From the NCBI RefSeq assembly GCF_002198665.1, contig NZ_MWLM01000064.1, positions 239,832 through 303,831 on the forward strand: a stretch of 64,000 bases of DNA. The letters run 5' to 3'. Below, one piece after another: positions 8,941 through 18,078 of the stretch. Both the position numbers and the translations under genes were made by a program. Numbering within the stretch: position 1 is the stretch's first letter; each line of letters begins with the position of its first letter. Source of the DNA: Novosphingobium sp. B 225 (GTDB lineage Bacteria; Pseudomonadota; Alphaproteobacteria; Sphingomonadales; Sphingomonadaceae). The notes under the pieces were generated by a model, which did no database searches, was not told where the DNA came from, and worked only from the letters and a program-made list of their open reading frames with translations.

Positions 8941-10486
8941 AACGATCCTGACCGAGGGCGAAGCCCGGGCGGCGCTGGCCGCAGATCCGTGGCGGCGCGC
9001 GCTGTTGTTGCTGGGCGGTGTCTGGCTTGCCCTGATCGCCCTGTTTGCGGCGGACTGGGGCAAGATGTTCGCACAGTGGTGGGATAGCTCGACCTATAAC
9101 CACGTGCTGCTGGTGCCTGCGATCCTGGGATGGCTGGTCTGGCTGCGCTTGCCAGAACTGCGCAAGCTTGCTCCGCATCCCTGGTGGCCAGGGCTGGTAT
9201 TGGTGGCCGGGGCCGTGCTGGTTTGGGTCCTTGGCGCATTCGCCGGGTTCGACCTGTTTCGCCAGACCGGCGCGGTTGCGCTGCTGCCTGCGACTGCACT
9301 GCTGCTACTGGGGCCGCGAGTGGGGGCAGGGCTTTGGTTTCCGCTGTGCTACAGCGCCTTTCTGGTGCCGTTCGGGGACGAACTGGTGCCTCTGTTGCAG
9401 ATGATCACGGCCAAGATTACGATCGCGCTGGTTCACTTGAGTGGAACTCCCGCCAAGATCGACGGGGTGTTCATCGATACCCCGGCCGGGTTGTTCGAAG
9501 TGGCTGAGGCCTGTTCGGGAGTGAAGTTCCTGATCGCGATGATCGCGCTGGGTGTGCTGGTTTGCAATGTTTGCTTCAAGTCCTGGCGGCGGCGGCTTGC
9601 CTTTATGGCACTGTGCCTGGCCGCGCCGATCCTGGCGAACGGGGTGCGGGCCTGGGGGACAATTTTTGCCGCGCAATATGTCGGCGTGGAAAAGGCCGCC
9701 GGGATCGATCACATCATCTATGGCTGGATATTCTTCGCGGTGGTGATCGCGGCGGTGCTGGGCCTGTCATGGCGCTTTTTTGACCGCGCGATCGATGATC
9801 CGATGATTGATGCGGCCCGGATTGATGCGGACCCGCGCCTTGCCCGACTGGCCAGATCGGGTATTCCCGTGCTTGGCGGCCTGTTGATTACCGGCGCGCT
9901 GGTGCTGGGGGGACAAGCCTGGGCCCGTGCGGCAGACGGGCTCTCTGCCCCGCTGCCGAAGCAGATATATCTGCCCGAAGTGCCGGGCTGGCAGCGGGTC
10001 GATTACCGCCCGCAAGTCTGGTGGGAACCGCGCGCGAGCGGGGCCGATCATCGATTGCTGGGCCGCTATGCCGATGCCGCGGGGAATGAAGTGGACGTGT
10101 TTGTCGCGCTCTATTCGGCGCAGGATGAAGGCAAGGAAGCCGGTGGGTTTGGCGAAGGAACCTTGCGGCCTGACAGTGACTGGTCGTGGCAGGGCGATGG
10201 TCCGCCGGCGCCGCCCGCGCGCTCTGAACGGCTGCTCGCGCAAGGCAAAGTCGTGCGGATCGCTCAGACGTGGTACCGCAGCGGCGACATGCTGGGCGGC
10301 AGCATCGCGCGGCTCAAGCTGACCAATATCTCGGACCGGCTGTTGCTGCGCGCCCGGCCGACGACCATGCTGATCCTGTCTGCCGAGGCCCGCCCCGGGC
10401 ATGATCCGGCCCGCGCACTTGAAGCCTTCCGGCTGTCCACCGGCGAACTTGCGCCGTGGATGGACCGCATGGCCAGCCTTCGCTAG
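8930..10486 (+). CDS. xrtA: Exosortase A fused to EpsI domain
   Basis: 518 residues from ATG 8930. The N-terminal ~290 residues hold about eight membrane helices with the three exosortase catalytic signatures: Cys in EACSGVKFL (near 195), Arg in ANGVRAW (near 240) and His in DHIIYGW (near 261). From about 310 a second part (LSAPLPKQIYLPEVPGW onward) resembles EpsI/DUF3485, a periplasmic domain linked to EPS loci. Exosortase A cleaves PEP-CTERM-tagged proteins at the cytoplasmic membrane (family knowledge). No PEP-CTERM substrate is encoded in this window. Confidence 0.93.
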   Translation: MPPETILTEGEARAALAADPWRRALLLLGGVWLALIALFAADWGKMFAQWWDSSTYNHVLLVPAILGWLVWLRLPELRKLAPHPWWPGLVLVAGAVLVWVLGAFAGFDLFRQTGAVALLPATALLLLGPRVGAGLWFPLCYSAFLVPFGDELVPLLQMITAKITIALVHLSGTPAKIDGVFIDTPAGLFEVAEACSGVKFLIAMIALGVLVCNVCFKSWRRRLAFMALCLAAPILANGVRAWGTIFAAQYVGVEKAAGIDHIIYGWIFFAVVIAAVLGLSWRFFDRAIDDPMIDAARIDADPRLARLARSGIPVLGGLLITGALVLGGQAWARAADGLSAPLPKQIYLPEVPGWQRVDYRPQVWWEPRASGADHRLLGRYADAAGNEVDVFVALYSAQDEGKEAGGFGEGTLRPDSDWSWQGDGPPAPPARSERLLAQGKVVRIAQTWYRSGDMLGGSIARLKLTNISDRLLLRARPTTMLILSAEARPGHDPARALEAFRLSTGELAPWMDRMASLR

Positions 10487-10497
10487 GCGCTGGACCC

Positions 10498-12393
10498 ATG
10501 TGTGGGATTGCCGGGATATTCCATCTGACCACTCCGAAGCCGGTCGATCCGGCGCGGTTGGAGCGGATGTGCACGGCCATGGCCCATCGCGGGCCGGATG
10601 GGCAGGGGACCTGGACAGCGCCGGGCGTTGGCCTTGGGCATTTGCGCCTGTCGATCATCGATGTCGCCGGATCACCCCAGCCGATGGCCAGCACCGATGG
10701 CCGGGCCATGCTTGTGTTCAATGGCGAGATCTACAATTTCCGCGAACTGCGCGAAGAACTGCGCGGCGGCGGGGCCGAATTCCACACCGATGGGGATAGC
10801 GAGGTAATCCTGGCCGCGTGGCAGCGCTGGGGCCCCGATTGCCTGCCGCGCCTCCACGGCATGTTCGCTTTCGCGATCTATGACCTCGGCCAGCGGACGC
10901 TGTTCCTGGCGCGCGACCGGATGGGCGTGAAGCCGCTGTTCTATGCCCCGCTCAGCGATGGCAGTATTGCTTTCGCCTCAGAGCTCAAGGGCCTGACCGC
11001 GCACCCGCTGCTGCGGCGCGAGATCGATCCGCTGGCGGTGGAGGATTACCTCGCCTGGGGCTATGTCCCCGATCACCGTTCGATTCTGCAGGGCGTCCAC
11101 AAACTGCCCGCTGGTCATTCGCTATTGCTGCGCCATGACGCGCCGCTGCCTGCGCCAGTGCAGTGGTGGGACGTGTCCTTCGCCGAACGGCGGCAGGGGC
11201 GCGCGGCGGACCTTGAGGCGGAATTGCTCCACCTGCTGCGTCAGGCGGTTACTTCGCGGATGGTTTCGGACGTGCCGCTGGGGGCGTTTCTTTCGGGCGG
11301 GGTCGATAGCTCCAGCGTAGTTGCGCTGATGGCCGAGGCGAGTGGTTCGCCGGTCAAGACCTGCTCGATCGGGTTCGATGTCAGCGCGCTGGATGAGACC
11401 AGCTATGCCGAACAGATCGCGCGGCGTTTCGCCACCGATCACCGCGCGCGCACCGTTTCGCCCGACGATTTCGAGCATGTCGAGACGCTGGCGGCGATGT
11501 TCGACGAACCTTTCGCCGATGCCTCGGCCTTGCCGACCTGGCGGGTGTGCCAGCTGGCGCGCGAGACGGTGACCGTGGCGCTATCCGGCGACGGCGCGGA
11601 CGAGGCTTTTGCCGGCTATCGCCGCCACAAGTTCCAGCATGGCGAAGACCGGGTGCGCGGCCTGATGCCGCAGGCGCTGCGCGGGCCGCTGCTGGGCGGG
11701 TTGGGGGCGATCTATCCCAAGGCCGATTGGGCCCCGCGCCCGCTGCGCGCCAAGGCCACCCTGCTGGCGCTCACCGGGACCAGCGAGCAGGGCTATGCCC
11801 GCGCGATTGGTGTGCTGCCGCCAGAACTGAGGCAATCACTCTATTCGGTCGAGTTCCTGCGCCTGCGCGGCGATTACCGCGCCGAACAACCGTTCGAAGA
11901 GCTGATGCGCCGCGCCCCGGCGCGTTCCGGGCTTGACCGGGCGCAATATGCCGACATCAAGTTCTGGCTGCCGGGCGATATCCTGACCAAGGTTGATCGC
12001 ACCAGCATGGCGGTCAGCCTCGAAGCGCGCGAGCCGCTGCTCGATCACCGCCTGGTCGAATTTGCCGCCGCCTTGCCCGAAGCGCTGCGGTTGAAGCGGG
12101 GCGAGGGCAAGTGGCTGCTCAAGAAGACCATGCAGCGCTATTTGCCGGACGAGATCCTCTATCGGCAGAAACAGGGTTTTGTGACCCCGATTGCCCAATG
12201 GTTCCGCGGCCCGCTTGCAAGTGCTGCGCGCGGGATCGGGGCAAGTACTGCACTGGCGCGTACCGGTTGGTTCGATTCCCGCGTTCTGGCGGACATGGCA
12301 GAAGCTCACATCGCTGGCCGAGCTGACCATTCGCGGATGCTATGGCAGTTGCTTATGCTGGATAAGTCTCTGGCACAGCTTGGAATTTCCTGA
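10498..12393 (+). CDS. XrtA-system asparagine-synthase-like amidotransferase (TIGR03108-like)
   Basis: 631 residues. The start must be ATG 10498, because it gives MCGIAG with the Cys2 nucleophile of class II glutamine amidotransferases. The N-terminal glutaminase domain (about 1-215) is followed by the synthetase domain with PP-loop SGGVDSSS near 266 and SGDGADEAFAGY near 362. AsnB-like proteins in EPS clusters probably amidate a sugar acid or peptide rather than make free asparagine; this is inference from context. It lies 11 bases after xrtA and is the last member of the EPS run. Confidence 0.9.
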   Translation: MCGIAGIFHLTTPKPVDPARLERMCTAMAHRGPDGQGTWTAPGVGLGHLRLSIIDVAGSPQPMASTDGRAMLVFNGEIYNFRELREELRGGGAEFHTDGDSEVILAAWQRWGPDCLPRLHGMFAFAIYDLGQRTLFLARDRMGVKPLFYAPLSDGSIAFASELKGLTAHPLLRREIDPLAVEDYLAWGYVPDHRSILQGVHKLPAGHSLLLRHDAPLPAPVQWWDVSFAERRQGRAADLEAELLHLLRQAVTSRMVSDVPLGAFLSGGVDSSSVVALMAEASGSPVKTCSIGFDVSALDETSYAEQIARRFATDHRARTVSPDDFEHVETLAAMFDEPFADASALPTWRVCQLARETVTVALSGDGADEAFAGYRRHKFQHGEDRVRGLMPQALRGPLLGGLGAIYPKADWAPRPLRAKATLLALTGTSEQGYARAIGVLPPELRQSLYSVEFLRLRGDYRAEQPFEELMRRAPARSGLDRAQYADIKFWLPGDILTKVDRTSMAVSLEAREPLLDHRLVEFAAALPEALRLKRGEGKWLLKKTMQRYLPDEILYRQKQGFVTPIAQWFRGPLASAARGIGASTALARTGWFDSRVLADMAEAHIAGRADHSRMLWQLLMLDKSLAQLGIS

Positions 12394-12480
12394 GAAAAAT
12401 TGCCAAAGCGGCTTGACTATGCGTGACTCGCGCAAGTCTGCCGGTCTTCGCCCGGGGCAGGTATCTTACTTTAGTCATCC

Positions 12481-12488
12481 TTAACCAT
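12481..12488 (+). promoter_or_regulatory. Candidate CtrA half-site upstream of the EAL gene
   Basis: TTAACCAT, the alphaproteobacterial CtrA half-site, ends 43 bases before ATG 12532 and is followed after 6 bases by GCTAGG, a plausible -10-like hexamer. The surrounding 138-base gap (12394-12531) holds no gene. An 8-base match can occur by chance, so this is tentative. Confidence 0.35.
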
Positions 12489-12531
12489 CGCGGTGCTAGG
12501 GCTGATCGGTAACGACAGCATAGACGGGTAG

Positions 12532-14823
12532 ATGCGCAGCTATTTGAAATCTCCTCTGGTGATGACCTTGATCATCGTTCTGCTGGGCGTGCTGACGCAG
12601 TCGCTCCAGGCGTTTGACCATGTCTACTGGAATGTGTGGTTCAAAAATCGGGTCCAGTCTGCCCCGACCAGCACTGTCTTGCTGTCACTCGACAATGGTA
12701 ATCTGGCCGCCGCCAGTTCCGCGTCATCTTCCACCGGATTGCAGGCCAAGTTGGTTGAATTTGTCCGCAATGATGGCGCCAAGCAGGTCTATCTCGACAG
12801 CCCGCGTAGCGCCAATCTTGATCCGGCTGGCGATGCAGCGCTCAACACCGAGCTGAAAAAGGCAGGCAAGCAGGTCTTGCTGGTCAAGCGCAGCAAGCCC
12901 AACGCTGAATTCAACAACTCTGCAGTCATCACTGACAAGTTCGTGCCGCCCCCCGGAACTCCGATTGCCGTGTCCAACTGGTCCGTCAATTTCCTGGGCT
13001 TTGCAGAGCATGCCCAAGCCCGTGTCCGGACCGAGATCGCGGAGTATCCGTCGGTCTCTGCGGCCGATTCCAGGCTGCCCGCATCAGCGAACATCTATCC
13101 GGACTTCCGGTTTGATCCTGATTCGGTTCCAGTTGTGGCGGCCAGCGATGTCCTGGCCGGACGGCTGCGTCCCGGAACGTTCACCGGCAAGCGGGTATTC
13201 ATCACGAATACCAGTCTGCACCAGGATACTGTCCTGGGCTATTTCGGGCACCGCGATGTTCCAGCCGCCTTGGTGGACATCGCCGGGTACCACGGCCTCC
13301 GGATGGGTCACCCATCGGATGTAGGCTGGCTGCCGCTGCTTGCCTTGGTGCTTGTTACGATCTTTGCAACCAGACGGGTTCGCAACTGGAAGGCCAGAGC
13401 GGTTGTCTATTGCGCGCTTGCTGCCGTTTCGCTGGCTTTACCCGGCGTGCTGCGCGAAGCCAATGTTATCATTTCGGTCGGCCCGGCTTATTGCGCCTTC
13501 CTGGCTTACGCGCCGCTGCGCAGTTCCCATAAGTGGCGCAACCGGGTGCAGCAGACCAGTAGCGCATCCGGTCTGCCCAACATCTCGGCGATGACCGACG
13601 GGGGCATCCCCCCGACGAAAGATGTGATTGCCGTTTCGATCAACCAGTACGAACAGATTCTAGCCAGCCTGCCGCGTGAGCTGCACGGCGATTGCGCGCG
13701 TCAAATAGCCCGCCGACTGTCATTTGGCGGCGGGGACCGAGCGGTCTTTGACAATGACAATGGCTTGTTTGTCTGGCTGGAGGATTCGCAAACCCTCGAT
13801 AGCTTGGTTGAACACCTTGAAGGTCTGCGTGCGTTGTTTTCTTCCCCGCTGGTGATCAGTGGGCACGTGCTCGATACCAATGTGCATTTCGGGATCGATC
13901 GCAACGTCCAGGCCAAGCCGATGAGCCGGATCAAGTCTGCGATTGCCAGCGCGCAGGAAGCACAGGGTAAGGGCAAGCTCTATGAAGAGTTTGGCGAACA
14001 GAGGCTGGCCGAAAGCTCATGGGAACTGTCGCTGCATGCCCGGATCGATGAAGGTTTGCGCAACGGCGACATTTGGCTTGCCCTGCAGCCGCAATACGAT
14101 TTCCGCACGAATCGGCTTTCCGGTGCAGAAGCCCTGATTCGCTGGAATGACCCGAAACGCGGGGTAATTCCGCCCGACGCCTTCATCCTGCAAGCCGAAC
14201 GCGCCGGCCGGATCGAGGCAATTACCTATTGGGTTCTCGAAAAGTCGATCGCCATGCTGGCCGATTTTAACGCTGTGGCGGGGCCTTTCCAGATCAGCGT
14301 CAATCTCTCCGCCAGGATGGTCGATCATCCCGCCCTGGTTCAACGGGTTGCGGACATCGTGCGGGAAACCAGGCTGGAAGACTGCGGATTGATCACTTTT
14401 GAAGTGACCGAAACCTTCAGCATGACCAATCGCGAGCAGGCCAAACGCAATCTGGCTTCGCTGCGGGCCATGGGTTTCCGCCTGTCGATTGACGATTTCG
14501 GCACAGGGCAGGCAAGTTTGGCCTATCTTGCCGAAATTCCCAGTGACGAGGTCAAGCTCGACCGCCGGTTCATTCAGGCGATCACCACCGACGAGCGCGA
14601 GCGGCTGATCGTGGAAAGCGTGATTGGCCTCGCCCATGCGCTTGGTCAGGAAGTCGTAGCCGAGGGAATCGAGGACATCGTGACGCTTGGTGTGCTGCGC
14701 GATCTGCAGTGTGATCTGGCGCAAGGCTATCACATCGGCAGGCCGATGCGGCCTGAAGACTTACTTGACCTGCTTGATACGTCCCAGGCTGGCACACCCG
14801 GACGCCTGGCTGTGAATCTTTAG
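12532..14823 (+). CDS. CHASE2 sensor - degenerate GGDEF - EAL c-di-GMP phosphodiesterase
   Basis: 763 residues. An N-terminal membrane anchor and a CHASE2-like extracytoplasmic region (about 30-255) precede two or three helices (about 265-330). Residues 355-475 resemble a GGDEF fold but have no GGDEF motif and are probably catalytically dead. The EAL domain (about 495-745) keeps EALIRW, VNLSARM, FEVTET, IDDFGTG, KLDRRFI and VVAEGIED, so c-di-GMP hydrolysis is expected. It is separated from the EPS run by a promoter-sized gap. Lowering c-di-GMP near an EPS cluster suggests control of biofilm or polymer output (inference). Confidence 0.88.
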   Translation: MRSYLKSPLVMTLIIVLLGVLTQSLQAFDHVYWNVWFKNRVQSAPTSTVLLSLDNGNLAAASSASSSTGLQAKLVEFVRNDGAKQVYLDSPRSANLDPAGDAALNTELKKAGKQVLLVKRSKPNAEFNNSAVITDKFVPPPGTPIAVSNWSVNFLGFAEHAQARVRTEIAEYPSVSAADSRLPASANIYPDFRFDPDSVPVVAASDVLAGRLRPGTFTGKRVFITNTSLHQDTVLGYFGHRDVPAALVDIAGYHGLRMGHPSDVGWLPLLALVLVTIFATRRVRNWKARAVVYCALAAVSLALPGVLREANVIISVGPAYCAFLAYAPLRSSHKWRNRVQQTSSASGLPNISAMTDGGIPPTKDVIAVSINQYEQILASLPRELHGDCARQIARRLSFGGGDRAVFDNDNGLFVWLEDSQTLDSLVEHLEGLRALFSSPLVISGHVLDTNVHFGIDRNVQAKPMSRIKSAIASAQEAQGKGKLYEEFGEQRLAESSWELSLHARIDEGLRNGDIWLALQPQYDFRTNRLSGAEALIRWNDPKRGVIPPDAFILQAERAGRIEAITYWVLEKSIAMLADFNAVAGPFQISVNLSARMVDHPALVQRVADIVRETRLEDCGLITFEVTETFSMTNREQAKRNLASLRAMGFRLSIDDFGTGQASLAYLAEIPSDEVKLDRRFIQAITTDERERLIVESVIGLAHALGQEVVAEGIEDIVTLGVLRDLQCDLAQGYHIGRPMRPEDLLDLLDTSQAGTPGRLAVNL

Positions 14824-14885
14824 AACTTGTTAACCAAAACTGTTTGCAGTACATACAGGGCTCCACGCACTCGCAGGAGTCTGAT

Positions 14886-14921
14886 ATGTTTTCTCGCGTC
14901 TGGGCATACCTTTTTCATTGA
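14886..14921 (+). CDS. Possible 11-residue leader-type ORF (MFSRVWAYLFH)
   Basis: ATG 14886 to TGA 14921 encodes MFSRVWAYLFH. A perfect AGGAG (14875-14879) lies 6 bases upstream, which is better placed than many real genes here. It sits in the 274-base gap between the EAL gene and the convergent pirin gene, and two hairpins follow. No gene on this strand lies within 1 kb downstream, so a classical attenuator has no obvious target. It could be a small peptide, part of a small RNA, or chance. Confidence 0.3.
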   Translation: MFSRVWAYLFH

Positions 14922-14981
14922 TTTCAATGGGTTGACTTGCGTAAGCAAGGGGACTCGTTGAAATCTCTGCACGGTCCGAAT

Positions 14982-15000
14982 CGGGTTGGTTAATAACCCG
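14982..15000. other. Small hairpin between the short ORF and the 13-bp hairpin
   Basis: CGGGTT (14982-14987) pairs with AACCCG (14995-15000) across a 7-base loop. There is no adjacent T tract on either strand. It may be part of a structured transcript with the neighbouring elements. Confidence 0.35.
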
Positions 15001-15022
15001 GATAAACGATTGCGTAGTGCTA

Positions 15023-15051
15023 GAAGGGCTCGCAGCCACTGCGAGCCCTTC
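15023..15051. terminator. Perfect 13-bp hairpin between convergent genes
   Basis: GAAGGGCTCGCAG (15023-15035) and CTGCGAGCCCTTC (15039-15051) form a perfect 13-bp stem with a 3-base loop. It lies between the end of the EAL gene (+) and the end of pirin (-), the expected place for a bidirectional terminator. No T run follows on either strand, so termination may be Rho-dependent or inefficient, or the hairpin may be the 3' end of a small RNA. Confidence 0.55.
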
Positions 15052-15097
15052 GCGCGTCTGGACCTCGTCTGGTTCGCTAGTCACTGTTTCTGGCCGA

Positions 15098-15796
15098 TCA
15101 GGCCGTATCAACCAGCACCACTTCTGCATCTTCCGCCGCTTCAACCACCAGCGTTGCTTCTCCGGTGATCGCTACCCCGTCGCGCGCTGTGGCAGAGATG
15201 CTATTGACCAGGATGCGGCCACTTGCGGCGACCAGATACTGATGGCGCGCGGGATCGGGTGACAGGCTGATCCGCGATCCGGCGGGGATCGATGCGGCCA
15301 GCACATTGGCGTCGGCGCGGATCGGAAGGGCCTGATCCGCTTCGGGCCTATTGCTTGCCAGCACGGTCCATCGGCCAAAACGATCTGCTCGCGGGAATTC
15401 ACGCTGACCCCAGCCTGATTCGCCGCCGGGCGCATCTGGCAGTATCCAGATCTGGAACAGTGTGGTGGGGGTAGTCTCCAGATTGTATTCGCTGTGGCGG
15501 ATGCCGGTGCCAGCACTCATGACCTGAACATTGCCTGCGGCTGTGCGCCCCTTGTTGCCCAGACTGTCCTGATGCGAAATCACGCCGGTACGCACGAAGG
15601 TAATGATCTCCATGTCGCGGTGCGGATGCGGCGGAAATCCATTCTGCGGGGCGATCACATCATCATTCCACACGCGCAGACGGCCCCATCCCATGCGGGC
15701 CGGATCGTGGTAATCTGCAAAGCTGAAATGATGCGTGGCATCCAGCCAGCCATGCTGTGCATGGCCAAGGCTGGCGAAGGGCCTGACTTCAATCAT
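15098..15796 (-). CDS. Pirin family protein
   Basis: 232 residues. It begins MIEVRPFASLGHAQHGWLDATHHFSFADY, with the pirin N-terminal cupin metal residues in FPPHPHRDMEIITFV (near 54-68) and the later NSISATARDG-type C-terminal cupin. Pirins are Fe(II)-binding bicupins. Some are quercetinases and others are redox-responsive regulators, and sequence alone does not distinguish them here. Length is normal for the family. It is monocistronic, convergent with the EAL gene and divergent from the TonB receptor. Confidence 0.9.
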   Translation of the reverse strand: MIEVRPFASLGHAQHGWLDATHHFSFADYHDPARMGWGRLRVWNDDVIAPQNGFPPHPHRDMEIITFVRTGVISHQDSLGNKGRTAAGNVQVMSAGTGIRHSEYNLETTPTTLFQIWILPDAPGGESGWGQREFPRADRFGRWTVLASNRPEADQALPIRADANVLAASIPAGSRISLSPDPARHQYLVAASGRILVNSISATARDGVAITGEATLVVEAAEDAEVVLVDTA

Positions 15797-15899
15797 GGGT
15801 TATTCCACCTCGGCGGGGTGTGAACGCCGGAATAGCCCAAAGATGGGGGATGCGACGCACGGTTCAAGGCTTGCGGGGAATCGCATCGTTTATTGAAAC

Positions 15900-15917
15900 G
15901 TAATGTTGTAACATTAT
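15900..15917. promoter_or_regulatory. Zur-like operator upstream of the TonB-dependent receptor
   Basis: GTAATGTTGTAACATTAT contains the perfect inverted repeat TAATGTT-GT-AACATTA (15901-15916). It resembles proteobacterial Zur boxes (core ATGTTATAACAT). It ends 68 bases before the preferred receptor start at 15985 and begins 104 bases from the divergent pirin start. Zinc-responsive repression of the receptor is the simplest reading; it is inferred, not proved. Confidence 0.55.
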
Positions 15918-15984
15918 ATACCTGCTGCTAAGAGCGCCATTCACTGGGGTGGTGATGCCCTGTTCGCTTCCTGTTGGAGTTCCA

Positions 15985-18078
15985 ATGCGACCCTCTCTGC
16001 TCATTTCCACTGCCCTGGTTTCGATTCTGGCCCAGCCGGCCTTGGCGCAAGAGGCTGACTACCATACCGCCGATGATCAGGAGATCGTGGTAACCGGCGC
16101 GCTCCAGGTTTCGCGGCAGGATGCGCTTTCGGGCGTGGCCGTGCTGAGAGGCGAGAACCTGACCGCCGCGATCCGCCCCTCGTTGGGTGATACGCTGGCG
16201 CACACCGCCGGTGTTTCGGCCAGTTCATTCGGGCCCAGTGCGTCGCGCCCGGTGTTGCGCGGTTTGCAGGGTGAGCGGGTGAGGGTGCTGAGCAACGGGA
16301 TTGGCGCGATCGACGTGTCGAATACCTCGGCCGACCACGCCAGCGCGATCAACCCCTTGCTGGCCCAGCGCATTGAAGTGCTACGCGGACCGCAATCGTT
16401 GCAGTATGGCTCTTCCGCGATTGGCGGGGTCGTCAACGTGATCGATCGACGCATTCCCGAACAAGTGCCGGATGAGGCGCTGCATCTGGGCGGTATGGCG
16501 ACTTATGGTTCGGCTGCGAACGAGCGGTCAGGCGGGCTTTCGGCTGAAGTGCCGCTAGGCGGCGGCTGGGTAGGCCATGCGGATGCCAGCTACCTCAAAA
16601 CCGATGATCTGCGGATCGGGGGCTATGCATTGACCCCGGCGCTCCGGGCTGAGGCCTTGGCATCGAGCTTGTTGCCGTTTGATCCCGATGCCGATCCTGA
16701 AATCGATTTCGCCGCCAATGCCGCGGTCAAAGGCAAGCTGCCCAACAGCGCGAGTCGGACATGGACCGCGGGGGCAGGGCTGGCCTATATCGGTGAAGGC
16801 GGGAATATCGGCTTGGCCTATAGTCGCTATGACAGCACTTATGGCATTCCAGTGCGGCTCGCAACGCAAGTGGGGCAGGGGCAGGAAGGCCCTCGACTGA
16901 AGTTGCGGCAAGATCGGATCGATGCGCGTGCCGAAGTGGAAACTGGCGGGTCGGTCCTCCAGCATATTGCCTTCCGTTTTGGCTATGGCAACTACAGCCA
17001 CTTCGAACTGGAACCTGATGGCGCGGTCGGGACTTCGTTTTACAGCAAGGGGATCGAAGCACGGCTGGAATTGAGCCAGGCTGATCGTGGCGGTTGGCAG
17101 GGAGCCAGCGGCGCTCAATTCGTGATGCGCGACTTCAACGTGGTGGGTGAAGAAGCCTTCCTGCCGCGCAACGATACCCAGCAGCTGGGGTTGTTTACAG
17201 TTCAAAACTACACCGTCGGGCCGCTCAAGCTAGAAGCCGGTGCCCGCTATGAAAGAACCCGCGCTACGTCCAAGCCGCTGCCGGGGCAGCCGCAGTTCCT
17301 GGATGGGGGGCGGCAGTTCAACTCGCTCTCCGGCTCGCTTGGCGCGGCCTATACCCTGACGCCGGGTTGGATGCTGGGCCTCAACTTGTCGAGCGCCGAG
17401 CGCGCACCGGCGGCGGAAGAGCTGTTCGCCAATGGCCCGCATGCCGGGACCGAGGCGTTCGAAGTGGGCGATCCGGGCCTGCGCAAGGAACGGGCCCGCA
17501 GTGCCGAACTGATCCTGCGTGGCAGTGGGTCGGATTATAACCTGGAAGCGTCGGCCTATTACACCTGGTTCCGCAACTTCATATATGAAGCGCGCACCGG
17601 GGCGATCGTAGATGGTCTGCCGGAATATCAGATCAGCCAGGCCGACGCGCGGCTCTACGGGTTTGAAGTGCAAGGGGACGCTGTGCTGCTGCGCCCCGGG
17701 ATATGGACAATCAAGGCCGATGCCCTGGCTGACTTTGTCCATTCGACCATCACGGGCTATGGTCCAGCGCCGCGCATTCCGGCACTACGGGTGCTTGGTG
17801 GGCTGTCCGCATCGTCGCCGATGTTTGATCTGCGCGGCGAGGTTGAGCGGGTTACCGGGCAGAGCCGGGTCGCGCCGTTCGAAACGGGCATACCGGGCTA
17901 TACGATGGTCAATGCCGAACTGGTATTCCGTCCCTGGGGCAAGGAGCGGCCCCTGAGCCTGACCCTGAGTGCGAACAACCTGTTCGATGTGAATGCCCGC
18001 CGCCACGCCTCTTTCCTCAAGGACTATGCCCCGCTGGCCGGTCGCGACATCCGCCTCACCGCCCGGCTGGAGATCTGA
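15985..18078 (+). CDS. TonB-dependent outer-membrane receptor (ZnuD-like candidate)
   Basis: 697 residues from ATG 15985, preceded by GGAG; a 12-codon longer version is possible but spoils the signal peptide. The signal peptide ends PALA-QEA near residue 21. A TonB-box-like EIVVTG lies near 35, a plug with VLRGLQGERVRVLSNGIG and IEVLRGPQSLQYGSSAIGGVVNVID at about 85-150, and a barrel ending LTARLEI. The short plug-barrel architecture and the Zur-like box suggest zinc uptake. Other metal or siderophore substrates cannot be excluded. Its stop abuts the stop of convergent zapE with no spacer. Confidence 0.85.
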   Translation: MRPSLLISTALVSILAQPALAQEADYHTADDQEIVVTGALQVSRQDALSGVAVLRGENLTAAIRPSLGDTLAHTAGVSASSFGPSASRPVLRGLQGERVRVLSNGIGAIDVSNTSADHASAINPLLAQRIEVLRGPQSLQYGSSAIGGVVNVIDRRIPEQVPDEALHLGGMATYGSAANERSGGLSAEVPLGGGWVGHADASYLKTDDLRIGGYALTPALRAEALASSLLPFDPDADPEIDFAANAAVKGKLPNSASRTWTAGAGLAYIGEGGNIGLAYSRYDSTYGIPVRLATQVGQGQEGPRLKLRQDRIDARAEVETGGSVLQHIAFRFGYGNYSHFELEPDGAVGTSFYSKGIEARLELSQADRGGWQGASGAQFVMRDFNVVGEEAFLPRNDTQQLGLFTVQNYTVGPLKLEAGARYERTRATSKPLPGQPQFLDGGRQFNSLSGSLGAAYTLTPGWMLGLNLSSAERAPAAEELFANGPHAGTEAFEVGDPGLRKERARSAELILRGSGSDYNLEASAYYTWFRNFIYEARTGAIVDGLPEYQISQADARLYGFEVQGDAVLLRPGIWTIKADALADFVHSTITGYGPAPRIPALRVLGGLSASSPMFDLRGEVERVTGQSRVAPFETGIPGYTMVNAELVFRPWGKERPLSLTLSANNLFDVNARRHASFLKDYAPLAGRDIRLTARLEI

